From: Anastatus disparis
Taxonomy: Eukaryota; Arthropoda; Insecta; Hymenoptera; Eupelmidae
NCBI GenBank assembly: GCA_017163975.1
Contig: JAFFSR010000218.1
Location: forward strand, 6,017,501-6,081,500
Direction: 5' to 3'
Length of the DNA stretch: 64,000 bases
Part shown: positions 38,301-50,819 of the stretch, one piece after another
How positions within the stretch are numbered: position 1 is the stretch's first letter
Layout: the number at the start of each line of letters is the position of its first letter
Notes under the pieces: model-generated
Told to the model about the DNA's origin: nothing
The model's database searches: none
What the model saw: the letters and a program-made list of their open reading frames with translations, nothing else
Translations under genes and position numbers: made by a program

Positions 38301-41300
38301 TGACAAATCAATTTTACTTACCTTGATAATAATTCATTACCATTTTATTAAAAAAAAAAATGATAAATTAAGATATATCTGATCTATATTTTAAAATTTA
38401 ATGTTAATATGCAAAAGAAGTGAATTATCCGTTTCACTGGCGTCATGTATTTCGTTAAAAACACATCGCTTACAATTTCATCATTCTCAAATAAAAAAAA
38501 CGTAATGTATTGATATTTTTTTACATCTTGTATAAAATGAAACTTATTGATAATTTTACCATTAAAAAATAATTATATAGATCCAAAAAAAAAAACAGAA
38601 TTTTTTTTTTCATACTCACTTGGTTTCCTTTGACTTTGATCAACTCCTTCGTTCGGTCGACGACATAAAAGTATTCATCCTCGTCGTAATAAACAACGTC
38701 ACCAGTATGCAACCAGCCATCGATATCAATGACTTCACTCGTAGCTATTGGATTGTCCAAGTATCCTTTCATTACCTGCGGACCTTTTACCATCAATTCA
38801 CCTGGCTTATTTGGCACACCAACGACCTTACCATCGCTAAGATCAACTACTCTGGCAAGGGTTGATGGTAATAGTTGACCACAGCTACCGGATTTTGAGT
38901 AAGGCATTGCGTGAGGGGTCACAGTGATACCTGGACTCGTTTCTGTCATGCCGTAGCCTGAGATAGAAATTTTTCAAATTCAAGAGAGATTAATTTGGTA
39001 ATATACGTTGATGTATTAAAGTAAATAGTTCAACCTAATTAAGCTGAATTTTTTCAACAACTGTTTTATTTTTTTAATTAAAAAAGTTTTATTTTTAATT
39101 TAGCAAATAAAAAGATTTTACACTTAGCAATGCATAATTTAATTTTAATTTTAAAATACAAATTATCAAAATGAATAATAAAAATTAAGTTAAATTATTG
39201 ACATTAGATAATTAGTATTCAAATATGATATAAAATATGCTCATGATTTAAACTCGTTTAAAATCAGGTATACAGTGACAAACTTCTAGAACAACTATCT
39301 TAAAAAATTCGATGTTTTAATTCAAATATTTTGTATATATTAATTTATTTCATAATTTTGTTGAAACGCACCTTATTGAGTCCATATTAAATTCTTAACA
39401 AAGTTTTATAACTAAAGACCAATACTTGCCAATGACACTACCGCGCCTCTTGTGAAAATTGTACAATTTTAATGAATTATACATACCTTGTGAAATAACA
39501 CAATCTTTTCTTCCAATTTTTTGCAAAAAATGATCAATCAATCCTTTCTTCATCGGTGCGGCTCCGCAAAAAATTTTATTAACGCTGGACAAATGTTGAG
39601 CCGTGATTTCCGGATGCGTTATCAAGAACAGCAACAACGACGGCACGACGAACAATACTGTTGGCTTATATTTTTCTAAGCAGGCTATGTAATCTTGCGG
39701 TGTAAATTTCGGCATTGTCACGAGATGCGTGCCGATGTACGATAAATAATTTAATATTGTGTTGAAACCGTAGATGTGGAAGAACGGCAGTACCGTTAAC
39801 GCGATCTCTTGAAATTTCAGCGGGTCTGTTTCTTCGATCAACGACGGATTGTCCAATTGTTTGATATTTGTCACGAGATTACGATGGGTTAACATTACAC
39901 CCTTTGGTATACCGGTTGTACCTGAACTGTAAGGAAGCACTGCTATATCGGAAGGACGGACTTCTGGCAGTTTTACCGATTTTGATGGCTCGATCAGTGA
40001 TTCTAAGCCTAAAATTCTTTTCAACAAAAATTTTTGTGATTTTAAAATTATATTTTTATTTTTTCTCAGTATTTTGAAGGAAGTGCTCGAGTTTTATCTC
40101 AACATAATAAAAAAGGAAGATAATTACAAGTTTAAATTGAAAATTTGAATATATCTAGTGAATTCTGTAACGTGATGTACGATATGAAAAATTAAATTAT
40201 AATTAATTTTTGTTCATTTAGAAGTAGTTGAAAAAAATTTTATTACATGAAGCGATGCCTTTCTGTACTCGTCTGTTTCTACTTTTATTAAAACATCATG
40301 ATAAGTGTTTAACATTATTCTTGTAATTATAGTAGAACCACGTATGGATATTTTCCTGTTTTTTTATTTCATAATTAAAAATTTTTTAATTTTAAATCAG
40401 TTAGTTTTTAAAGTCTGATTTAGAATAATAAGACCTTACAAGAGGCGATTTCCCGCATAATTTTTTTAATATATAAATTTGTTTCTTAAAGAGTTTTTTA
40501 AAAATTATTGACTTTGAGAGACTAATTAAACTTGCAAAATTAATTCAAGACATTTTAAAAATTTCTATAGGTCTTACAGTCAAAAACTATTTTTTATTGT
40601 AAGACTGATAAAAATATTCTTTTCAATCATAACTCAATGTATTCTATAAATAATTTTATAGAACCTCGAAGTCTCAAGTTTGAATCCCGCTTGCGGCGGC
40701 TGATTAATACAAGTATCACTGTATACGATACATATGCTTTGTTAACAAACATATTTAAAGCCTCCGTCCCTAATTAGCATCGCAATGATGGCTGAAATAC
40801 AGCGACGTTGAATAAAATTTTAAAAAATTTCCAATTTTTATTATTAGTAAGTGTTCTAATGTGACAAATAATCGTATACTGCAATTCATGAAGCGTTTAT
40901 GATTTTATATTTAAACGCGTTTTAAATTCGGTAACAATTTTAACCAAAAATAATAATTTATACAATCTAATTTATTAAAAATCTCCTACATATTTTTAAT
41001 TTTGTATTATAAACTTTAAGAAAATACTTAGATTAAATTTTTATATTAAAATTTTTAATAAATCATGTTCAAGTAAAAAAAAAATACGTAATAATACATA
41101 TGGGGTGCGCTTAGCTAATAATTAAAAAAAGCGGAAAAAGAAACATTACGTAAATATGATCTCATAATTATTTAAAAAAAAAAACATTTTATACTTGAAC
41201 TTGTCCAATATAAACATTGTCTGAGTAAATGTTGTTATGGTTTATTTTTGAATTTCACCATGACTCATCAGTAAAAGGAGTAAAACCAGTCTATCGAGCG

Positions 41301-44300
41301 TACAAATGTACAGTAACTTTTGGCGTACATATATACAAAATTCTGCAAGCAAAGAATAACGGATTTCTTTTTGCAAAGTCAAAGTCTGATTTCTTTTACT
41401 TTTATAAGATTTGATAAAAAAGGAATAAAAGAGGTTTTATAGTTACAGTTATGCTTGTATTTTTTTCATTGATAAGTAACAGGTGATTTTGCTAATTTTT
41501 CATACAAAATATCGTATTTTATATACAAGGCTAAACTTTTACTACGATTTAAATTTTAATTTAACGAGCATTCCTAATTAATACTTTCAATGATAAATTG
41601 AAAGTAAACTCCAATCACCATAATCACTTTTATATTAATCGTGTATTAATCCATATAAATAAGGATAAGAGTTAATTATTTTATCAAAATGATAATCGCG
41701 ATGCAAATAATTACGTGCTATATGAGCAATAAAAAAATTTATTTTATAGCACGTAATCAGGAAAAGAATTAAGCGTAATTTCGTCTGTTAAAATCAATGA
41801 TTTGTATGTCGTTATCGTTATTATCCATCACTTAATAAAAAAAAAAAATAAAATAAAAGTTTATCTATACCATTTATATACATAGTAAAAAAGAGTATTC
41901 AAAAATGCGGCCTTGAATATACGTAATGTGCGGGTAAACATTGACATTTTAAATAGAATGGAATAATTAATGAGATATTAATTTTTAATTTTTCTAAAAA
42001 AAAAAAAATAAGATTTGAATAAACTAGTACTTCTTTTAATGCAAAATACTAACACTTAATGTAAAAAACAATTACTTCTTTTAATGTAACGTCGAAAATA
42101 TTTAAAAAGTTCTCGAGCACCTCCTCCGCAACGTCCTTACAAAAAAGAGAAGAAAAAAACAGCACCAACTTACTTCTGTTCTGGTACAGCCTCGCCGCCA
42201 ATGTTAATAGTACAATCATAATCGTCCAAACTTTTGGCAACATCCTTGGCCGTATCCAGCAATTGCGGTATCGTCACGATGCACCTGACTTTCGCGCTCT
42301 GAAATTGCCTTATCAATTCGTGCGAGGTAAACAATGGATTAGCGAATGTAACGACCAAACCAGCTTTCAAGCTCGCGTGCACGGCCACCAAGTATTCCGG
42401 TATATTTGGCAATAATAAGCCGATGCGATCGCCGGGCTTTAAACCGGTGTTAGCTAATAACGCATGAGCACCTTTTGTGCACAATGCCTGACTCATGCCG
42501 AAGGTATAGGAACGTCCTGACATACCGCATGTCTGTTGAGAAGGTAAATTTTTAAAATTAAGCGTGTTATTTTTTGTTTTATTGTAAGAGTATAAAAATT
42601 TTTGGTGTTTCTTTTTTTATAAGCATTTCAAGTTAATATTTATAACACAGGTTACAAATGATATTTAAAAAAATTTGTTCAAAAATTATGTTTTCTGTTA
42701 TATAAAAACTATATATGAATTTTTTCAAAATTTTCTGATTAACTTCCAATTAATTATAATGAATTATTGCCGAAAGTGCTTTACAATAACAATTGACACA
42801 TAAATTAATTAATCACCCATTTTTTTTCTAAAAATGGAATAGAATGCTTGGTATTGTATTAAAATTATATAGACTTTGTTAAACATGTAAAATGATGCAT
42901 ATATAATGATGATGCGCTTGAATTTCTAACAAATTTGTTTAGACATTGTAAATATTTTATTTTTAGATTTATCGTATATTATTGATTGGGATTTCGTTTC
43001 ATTTTAAAGCATTTCGTCGATCATCTATCATATGAAACATAAAAAATTTACTTTCAAAATTAAGAAATATAAGTTTTATTGAGGTCATTGAATTCGATAA
43101 TAATTAATTTCTTTTTTTATAACTAATAACATTATTTTGACATAGAGAAAAATATTCTGATTTGAATAATTTAAAGTAAACATGTCACAGACTCCAATAA
43201 TAATAAAAAATACAAAAAAATATGAAAAAATGTAAAAATTTATAATATATTTCTTGTGAATCTTGAAAACCCTACATTATGGTAATTTTTCTCCGTATAC
43301 ATAAATTAAAAAATACAAATAATATATACACTTTTTGCAAAAAAAATCAACACTTTTGCAAAAAAACAATCAACATTTATGTATACATAGTAAGATAAAG
43401 AATGTAATTTAAAGTTGCATTTGAATGTATAAAATAAATAAATTTGTATGAGGTTGTCAGTGGCTCAGTCGGTAGAGTAATGGATTCGTAATCTCGAGGT
43501 TCCGAGTTCGAATCCCGCTCTCGGCGGCCGATTCATACAAGCACCACTGTACGTTACATGTGCTTTATTCACAACACACATTGACGATCTCCGTCGCTAA
43601 TTAGCATCGTAACGATAGCTGAAATAAAGCGACGTTAAATAAAATAAAAAATAAATAAATAATTTATAATGGCTTTAGAGTCGCTCTTTGGAAAATCAAA
43701 AAACCAAAGAAACAAATTTTTTTTCTTTTAATTTATTACTACCATCTATTAATAACATTTCTCGACGCGATATAATCTTCAATTTCAAACATAAACTATA
43801 AATTTTCCTCAAAATTTTCATATTTCACCAAGATAACAGTTTCAGTTTAATAACAATTATTTATCCTTATAAGAACGAAAATAAAAATTCAAACTATAAA
43901 TAAATTTAGAGCTCGAACGTCGTTTCATTGCCATTTATTAAATCTCGCATTGAAAAATCAAATAAATATAATAAAAAGTTAGATATTGTTTCCGAATTGT
44001 TATTTTGCATTCTGATTATGAATTTATATAACGTATCTATAGCGATAATATTGTTGATTATGTTTTTTATTTTTATTCAAGTTATCGCGAAAAATTCAGA
44101 CCAGACAAATACTATGTTTAATATATAATCATAATGACGTCAATAAAAACCTCAATCTTAAATCAAATTCAACGCTTCTCTTGCGTATTGACTTCAATTC
44201 CGATAGCTTCAAACTTTTAATTTCTATGCCCTTTTTTAATAATAAAATTTGTAATAATAAAAAAGAAGATATTTGTATGTGATAAAAAAAATAAGATTGT

Positions 44301-46207
44301 CGTTTAGTTTTTAATTAACGTTCGGTTCGCTAATTTGGCGAATTAAAGTTTCTCATCCTACTGTTATTGTGATAAATTTCTTCTGCAACTCGAGTAAAAT
44401 TGATTTACGTAACGCTTACTTTCACGCCTTATTAATTTAGACGCATTCCAGACATTGTTATCGTCGCGTCCATATATTATTTATCAACTCTCTTACCAGA
44501 CCTTCTCCTTTTTTTTTTGTTCTCTTTATTTTTTTATTTTTGTTTTCATAATTAATGTCAAATCAGGAAACAAAGTAATCGGTATCTGAAGATTATTAAA
44601 TGAAAAAAAGGAAGGAACGAAGTTCTACGTACGATAAAAAAAAGTAATAATTGATAGAATTAATTGGTATGAGTCAACGTTTCGTCTCGTTTGTATTTTT
44701 ATTTTATTGTTTATACATAAGGGATTAAATTTAAAATTTTCTTACTTTTTATGTCTATGAAAAAAATTGAAAGGTTTTGGCTTTGCATTTTATTTTCTAA
44801 AATAATTTAAAACGATGTTAAAATATTTTTAAACATATATTTCCACTATAATTTCGATAACATAATATATTTTTTTTATAATTTATATTTACGTATACAT
44901 ATTTCATCCAACTTCCATATAAAAATAAATTCAATAAAAAAAAATTGATCTTAAAAAATCCATTCCCTTATTTCACAAAAAAAAACAAAGAATCAAAAAG
45001 ATGATAGAATAATCAACAGAAGCCCTAAATAAGCCATAAAAGAAAGAAAGAAAAAATAAAAAGAAATACGAATCGATGCGGTATCAATTCAAGCCAAATC
45101 GTAATTCATCAAGTGTATACATCTCGCGTGCGCATTTAAACTTAAAGCTGTATATCAAAACGATTGAATAGCATCGAGCTCTAGATTGCTCAATTAGAGT
45201 GCACCGAAAAAAAGAATAAGACTAAATAAAAAAAGAAAAAAAAAGTAAAATTAAAGTCATCATCTTAGTCATCAATGAAACTTTGTACAACATTCTTGAC
45301 CTGATAAATAGCATCACTTAAACATCTTTATTTTTTTTTTTCTATAATTTTTCTAAATTTTTAATTTTTTTATAACTTGTATATCTCTGATTCTCAAATA
45401 ATATTTAATCTCAATTCTAAGTGGACTTTAAACTATTGGCGTTTTATCTCTATGAAAAAAATTGACGTTTTACAAACAATTCGTAATTGCACATTCATTT
45501 AATCGTTATAAAAATCTACAGATTTGTCTGTTGCTCTCTTTTATTTTTATCAATTTTATTGCGCAAACATTCAGAAATTTCGATACGTAAATAAAATCTA
45601 AACAGTTTACTTATCATGCCATCTTTTTCATTTTTATATTTTAATTTAAGCGCGCTTATGTTGTGTACACACACACAGTGCGTGCGGAGCAGCTCGCAGT
45701 GTTTGTAGTACAGGTCTATTGATTTTTTTTCTCTTTATTTTTTAGTTCTTTTATATGCACCTTCTTAATGCTTTAGAACACACCGGTGTCTCTGTCTCGC
45801 TTGTTGTAATGGGAAATCAATAGTAAATACAATTAAGAGATGTTTAACGAAGTTAAAGTAAAAACTTACATAATTGTATCGTTTTTTCTTTCTTTTTTTT
45901 ACTATGAAATATTATGAAAATCAATGAATTAATAAAAAAAAAAAAGAAACGAGTAAGCTATGTTGATGAATGATAAATTTTTATAAAATTATGCAGTTTG
46001 TTTTTTTGTTTAATGATGCATTACCAAAGCCGGTAGATCTTTCCATTTCGACGAATTTGACCATATGAATTCGCTTAATGTTTGATCTGGCACCTCAACT
46101 TCACCATAAGGACTCTTAAGCACTGCTGTGCTGTATTTTCCAAAACTTATATTCTGAGATGGTTTTAGTTTTAATCTACGTATCACTACTCTACACGTGC
46201 TGAACAT
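32327..46207 (-). CDS. 4-coumarate-CoA-ligase-like acyl-CoA synthetase (ANL family)
   Basis: Adenylate-forming enzyme that activates a carboxylic acid to acyl-AMP and then acyl-CoA. Exons (minus order): 46025-46207, 42174-42532, 39487-40008, 38620-38957, 32539-32712, 32327-32431. Motifs: P-loop YSSGTTGIPKG, GYGMTETS, hinge region GWLHTGD and DRTKELIKVKGNQ, and catalytic Lys in PSGKILRNEL. The N-terminus (MFSTCRVVIRRLKLKPSQN) is basic with no acids, which suits mitochondrial import. The C-terminus NLG lacks the SKL-type peroxisomal signal seen in many insect relatives. Exon 42174-42532 ends in phase 2 but 39487-40008 needs phase 1. A small exon (length 3n+2) is therefore missing from the model between them, or there is a lesion. 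The other junctions agree. The visible exons give about 560 residues, typical for the family. Substrate unknown. PPP4R2 lies inside the intron 32713-38619. Confidence 0.88.
32713..34139. other. Intron sequence of the acyl-CoA synthetase, upstream of PPP4R2
   Basis: AT-rich, non-coding. The PPP4R2 promoter should lie at about 33900-34150, where GC-richer patches (GCCAGCGCGCAAG, AAGCGCGCGTTTG) occur. Confidence 0.45.
34314..34396 (+). other. Predicted 5' UTR intron of PPP4R2
   Basis: The donor CCT|GTAAGTA and acceptor TTATTTTACAG|ATA are both strong, 83 nt apart, and lie 135 nt before the start codon. It is predicted from sequence only. Confidence 0.6.
34532..36445 (+). CDS. PPP4R2: Protein phosphatase 4 regulatory subunit 2
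   Basis: Regulatory subunit of the nuclear/cytoplasmic PP4 holoenzyme (PPP4C-R2-R3), active in DNA-damage signalling and centrosome maturation. The 637-residue coding region lies in one exon. The first about 135 residues are the conserved PPP4R2 core (LQALDEFQKMRPSEIPRELE, YQWSLVKALFREKL, FVNAPFTVQRICELLTTP, YNRIDKFMRAIEKNILVVST). The remaining 500 residues are acidic, Ser/Glu/Thr-rich and presumably disordered, as in the family but long. A 5' UTR intron is visible (GTAAGT at 34314 to TTTACAG at 34396). The whole gene is nested on the opposite strand within an intron of the acyl-CoA synthetase. Confidence 0.95.
   Translation: MENPEEVLQALDEFQKMRPSEIPRELEDYLCWVAKTGDPVYQWSLVKALFREKLTRVMTEFYESCPTLDLTPCPNVEQFNYDTMKSTLLERLESFVNAPFTVQRICELLTTPRKEYNRIDKFMRAIEKNILVVSTREPGGNFGRRSENGDNMVNGSVEDETSHHGQTSNEVDMENWVKDCTATTAAPVHTGNSEEIPSDGENGSGRPLKISFGTKQERIELTPVDTTASSFVTNTGDFSPVTVLPAQVPIHENATVVQNLATINHETAAIVGDVSDAIMNEDTSSQPSLELESDDNDSSDSKKLQTTFQAKDFSLDEDKVPKTYAEALQSDKPEENNITTELSKDCEQLIESAYSSEKQSNESAADLQSADKTDDLDAHSIISETNQDEEKIVTELQSSESESGSESQISEDSVPSTTDKLDEKNETEEGAADSFTALSEPKCDTEVKEEVHSEPVKEDIPDETELSENIVKESTEKVAVEVEASLDVGKSIIEEPVLETPDSSNSSEIVNPELTIEETTEDNTKTIKTLVPDPIPIIEEPKDTESVAKEWENTVSVLEVTSDSKVVETASTVKNGIDESEVKSDLIEDNQMIVTNCEETPINKGTTESMDVDNEALIPSVQQDEPMEQETTEAMNS
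36446..38619. other. PPP4R2 3' flank and remaining intron of the acyl-CoA synthetase
   Basis: AT-rich. Poly(A) signals suitable for PPP4R2 (AATAAA forms) occur from about 36740 onward. No further exon or repeat of note. Confidence 0.5.
40663..40818 (+). mobile_element. SINE family B copy 2, 5'-truncated
   Basis: Begins within the tRNA-like head (CTCGAAGTCTCAAGTTTGAA, B-box decayed), then the complete family tail ending AGCGACGTTGAATAAAAT. It lies in the intron between the second and third acyl-CoA synthetase exons. Confidence 0.85.
42068..42138 (-). other. Candidate unplaced small exon in the acyl-CoA synthetase intron
   Basis: On minus, just 37 nt below the second exon's donor, a long pyrimidine tract ends in GTAAG and is followed by an open, protein-like stretch (DVAEEVLENFLNIFDVTLKE) and a GTAATT donor. 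It is the only coding-like sequence in the intron. Taken as a 60-nt exon it does not repair the phase mismatch, so its status is unresolved. Confidence 0.25.
42533..46024 (-). other. First intron of the acyl-CoA synthetase
   Basis: 3.5 kb of AT-rich intron. It contains the full-length SINE family B copy 3 (43452-43650). Otherwise no gene or repeat is supported. Confidence 0.6.
43452..43650 (+). mobile_element. SINE family B copy 3, full length
   Basis: Cleanest copy. A-box GTGGCTCAGTCGGTAGAGTA, anticodon-loop position TTCGTAA, B-box GAGTTCGAATCCC, then the tail CCGTCGCTAATTAGCATCG and GCGACGTTAAATAAAATAAA. There is no poly(A); the 3' end is a short TAAATAAAATAA repeat. Confidence 0.92.
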
Positions 46208-47305
46208 CGTTTATCGTCAAATTATATCAAAGTTAATAATAATATAAAAAATTAAATTTTTAACTTATTCACATTAATTAAAAGTCTCGCTAATTAAATT
46301 TTTTCGTTTTTGTTAATAAAGTAATACAATTTATTACGTAATTTTTCTTTTTTTTTTAACAAGTAAAACCTCTTTTCATGTACATATACAATTACTACTA
46401 TACACTTTATATATCAAATTTAACTTTAAACACCCACTAAGGAATATACAGATTTTATGAAAGAAAAAATCAATGAAAATTCGATTAGGGAGAATTCAAA
46501 GTAAACAATCCAACTCCCTAATCGAAAATTACCCAAGCATTTATAAGCGCGAGGACAATAATATTGTTTACTTTTTAGCGAATTACAATTGCAGATTGGC
46601 TTGTGTTTATATATTACAATATATAAACGCAAAATAAAAAAATAAAAAATAAAAAGTAAATGAAAAAAAAAGGAGAAATTAAGAAAGCACGTGGACCGGC
46701 CTGCCAATTGTTAAACTATCGCGTAATTATGTTCTACACTGTTTGAAGCTCAGTGGCTAACTGAATAGCTGTTGGAGCAAACTTGAAATGCTTGGTTATA
46801 AGTATAAACGAAAGTGCACTGCTAACCAGCTGGTATATACGCGATAAAAAAAAAAATATTATTCGCATACACTCTCGTCGCCTACACATCTCTCTTTCCT
46901 TTCTTTTTCCTCGTACTTTTTTTTTTACATAAATAGAGAAATACGAATGTATTTATAATAAAATAAAAAATAGCAAATAAATTTTCAACATTATCCAAAA
47001 AAAGCTTTTTTCAAAAGCTTATAACATAAAAAATCCGAAGGTTCAAAGTCCGATACGATGTCGTCGTAAATAAGGTCAAAGTCCAGACCTATCTCTATCT
47101 TTCTCGTGCATACACACATATATATATAATATCTCCTTTCCCAAAAGTAAATGCATTGATGCATATATTATTTTAAAAGTGTATCCTTCGACGACAACGG
47201 AGGGGGGCGTGTCTTGCACATTCTTTACTCTCTTCTCTTCCTACGCTTTATTCCCTTCTCTATCCTTTCTTTACATTTTTTTATATGTTTTCTTTTTTTT
47301 CCATT
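46208..47305. other. Acyl-CoA synthetase 5' flank and ABCB10 3' flank
   Basis: Both neighbours are on the minus strand, so this holds the promoter of one and the 3' UTR of the other. The T/C-rich stretch at 47215-47305, with TTTATT (reverse AATAAA) near 47248, is a candidate ABCB10 polyadenylation region. Confidence 0.5.
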
Positions 47306-50300
47306 TTAGGTTGACGCAAATGTTTGATGCTTGACGAGTTTTCTGAACAGACCAGCAGGTAAGGACATTAATTCGTCGTAGCTGCCACTTTCAACCACAT
47401 GGCCATTATCTAATACGACTATTTTATCGGCATTACGTATCGTGCTCAGACGATGGGCTATTGTTAGCACTGTGCGTCCAAGGGTTGCACGTTCCAATGC
47501 TTCTTGGACCAATTTTTCAGATTTTGAGTCAAGTGCGCTCGTCGCTTCGTCCAGTATCAAAATCTTGGGATTCTGTAAAATAAGAATTTTTAAAAAATTA
47601 GTTGTTGATTTTAATAACAAAATTTTTTAATGTCAATTGGTGTTTAAGATGTTCTACAGCCAAAAATTTTCAAGTTTTAAAAATGATATTTTGTTAGATG
47701 TACTATTTATGAATAAAAAAGAACATTTTATTTTTCGTAAATATACGTTTCGTGTTTCATATAATCCAATAAAAACAAAATTAAATAAAATATAAATATT
47801 ATCAAATTACAATAATTGAAATTTAAACTTTGATATGAATAAAGATTTTAATCGAACACTGTCAAAAGTAATCTCAAAGATTAGAGATAAAGTCAAAATG
47901 ACACACTAGAGCTAAAATCTGTTGTTTCTTTTTTTTATAATTTCAATATTTTTATTTACAATCATCAATGAAATTATTATTTTTAATCCAAACAAATTTA
48001 AAAAATCGTCAAATTTTTCATTCAGATAAAACAATTTTTTCCGATTTTATTTCCGAAATTCATCATTCGTATTTTGTGCAAGTTAAAATAGAAATGAATA
48101 AAATTACAATAAATAATCAAATTACAATCGAATTCTCTGATAATTTTTATCTGATTCCAATAAAATTATAAGTCTCTAATCTAGATATTTTTTTTATAAA
48201 TTTAGGGGGTCTTTGAAGTCTGAGTAAAGTGCAAAAATTTAACTAGAGAGAAATCTGATACAGATAAAATTAGATTTAACATATAGGTCAAAAGTTCAGT
48301 GATCTTGTAAACTGTTTATTCTACAAGAAAAAAGTCTAATTTATGAATGTAAATAAAAAATTAATTTATTGTTAATTGGTTTTTAACTAATTATTTAATA
48401 ATTAATTTTCTTTTTATGTAATTTGAACAAATAAATATAGAATGAAAGTGGCATTGAAATGTAATTTTTACAAATAAATATTTGTTTATTGAATAGTATG
48501 TCAAATATTTGATGGAAAAATTGTAAATTTAAAAAATGAGAAATATAATTTTTTTAAAATAATTATGATTCATAAATTAAAATAGTACATTTATATTTCT
48601 AGATTCTAATTTTATAAGTGTTAAAATACAAAATTATGAATTATCAATTCTTCATGTCAGAAATAACATTAAAGATTAAATGTTCATGAATTAGTTTAAA
48701 GATAAGAATAATGAAAAATTTTTTACCTTGATAAGAGCTCTTGCAATAGCAACTCTTTGACGTTGACCTCCACTAAGAGTAATTCCTCTTTCCCCGACAT
48801 ATGTATCAAATCCATCAGTCATTTTTTCAATAAATTCTAAAACGTTAGCTTGTTTAGATGCTTCTATAACATCATTATCTGTTGCATCATCACTTCCGTA
48901 AGTTATATTTTCTTTAATTGTACCGTTAAATAATATAGGATCTTGAGCAACAATGCTAATTTGTCTTTTTACCCAAGATGGATCCAAATCTTTTAAATCA
49001 TGACCATCTAATATAACCGAGCCTGAATTAGGATCATATAATCTTAATAATAAAGCAGCTATTGTAGATTTTCCAGAACCTGATGGACCAACAATAGCAA
49101 GAACAGAATTTTTTGGTACTTCTAAAGTGAAATCTTTCAAGATCATTAATTCACTTCTTGATGGATATGAAAAATTGATATTTTTAAAAATAATTTCACC
49201 AGTCAATGGTGAATCTAAAATTTTACCACCTTCAATTGGTATTGAAGGTTTCCTATCAATCAATTCAAAAAGTCTTGTACATGCACCTAGTGCTTTCTGT
49301 AATTCAGCATAAAAATTTGATAGGCTAGGTATTGAAAGTCCAACAAAAACGGCATAAAGTAAAAAGGCGCTAAGATTACCAACAGTTAATGTTGAATTAG
49401 AAATCATAACATCACCATAATAAAAAACTGATAAAATTATCGCGTTACCACATAGTCCAGTTAAGCCAAAATATATACCTCTATAAAAGCTCTCTTTATA
49501 ACATATATTTAATAAGTCTTGTAATTTTGTTTGATAAGTTTTAACTTCACTTTTTTCTTGTGCAAAGGCTTTAACGGTTCTAATATTACTAATTTTTTCT
49601 TCAGCTGTTGTATTCAAAACTGCTAAACTATTTTGTACATCTTTGGAAACTTTTTTGATAAATCTTCCATGAACAATTCCTAATGCAGCGATTGTAGGAA
49701 TACTTACTAAACTAACTAATGCTAATTCAGGAGATACATAAAACATCATCGACATTCCTGCAGTTGCTGTTATACCTGATCTAAGACCGTCTGAAATATT
49801 AGAAGTTACAGCAGAACTCACTAATTGTGCATCACCTGAAAAAAAATTTCATAAAAATTTGAGTTTCAATATTTTAAATTTAAATTGTAAATATATTGTG
49901 AAATCATTGATAAATTTTATTTTTTAAATCGTTAATATAATTATTTATCATTAAAAATAAACAGATACTTTTTTGTTTTATAAATCTGCAAAAAATATGT
50001 TCACTAATTTTCAATGTTCTTAATAACCTTTTAATAAAGGTATAATTTATTGATTTATAGAAATTTGAGACAAATGAATTTATAAATAAAATGTTAGTTA
50101 ATAATTTGAATGAAAATTTCAAACATTGAATTATGTGAATTTATTATGATTATTTAAATAATTTTATTGACTAATTTGTTTAGCTATTTATATAAACTTT
50201 GGTATTTACCAGACAATCTCCCAACAAGTTCACCAGTACTGACTCTATCAAACATTGCTGTTTCTTGACTCAAAATAGCAGCATAAGCTTTTTTTCTTAA

Positions 50301-50819
50301 AGATTGAACGATTCTATGTCCTGATGTTGTCATTAGATATATACGTCCAAAATTACATAGACCGCCAAATACAATTATTCCAAGCAAAGCAAGACAAATA
50401 GCATTCATTTGTTCTCTAGATTTTTTCTGATCCTCTGTATAAATGAAGTCAATGCCTTTACCAACGCAATAAGGCACAGCCATTGTTACTGAAGATGATA
50501 CAATTAAAAATGAAATAGCACCTGCAATTCTCCATTTTTGTGGTGCAGCCAATTGAAACAATTTACGAAGCTCATTATTTTTGGCACGTTTAATATTATT
50601 AGCTTGTTTTGCAGCATTTACTTGTACAATGTTTGTTTTTGTAGTATCATTGGAGAATCTTTTTAAATGTTTTAAATTTATCAACTTTCTTCTTGTCGAT
50701 TGTAAAGACTGTAATAAATAAGTTTTAACATAATATCTTTTGGGTACGTTGAAATAAAAATTGTTACTTGGCAACCTCGAAATCATATCCACTCTCAAAA
50801 ATTTACAAAGCAAAGTCAT
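47306..50819 (-). CDS. ABCB10: Mitochondrial ABC half-transporter, ABCB10 type
   Basis: Inner-membrane half-transporter that works as a homodimer and is linked in animals to haem synthesis and oxidative-stress protection. Exons 50210-50819, 48727-49835 and 47306-47572 join in frame to 661 residues. The N-terminus is long, basic and Ser/Thr-rich ([20 protein letters not shown] within residues 12-31), a probable mitochondrial presequence. Transmembrane segments start near residue 105 ([19 protein letters not shown], then [20 protein letters not shown]). The nucleotide-binding domain shows Walker [10 protein letters not shown] (residues 453-461), Q-loop VAQDP, signature LSGGQRQR (557 on), Walker B ILILDEAT and H-loop IAHRLST, with all key residues present. 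ABCB10 is preferred over ABCB8 or TAP-like relatives from overall resemblance. Confidence 0.93.

Noticed and set aside
41700..41760. ATTACGTGCTAT / ATAGCACGTAAT inverted repeat as a terminator or element end
   Set aside because: Short 12-bp arms in intronic AT-rich sequence. No supporting context.
43470..43530. A genuine tRNA gene
   Set aside because: It has A- and B-boxes, but the acceptor ends do not pair, and the same head with the same tail recurs at four other sites, so it is a SINE.
46740..46830. tRNA-like A-box (CTCAGTGGCTAACTG) suggesting another SINE
   Set aside because: No B-box and no shared tail follow.
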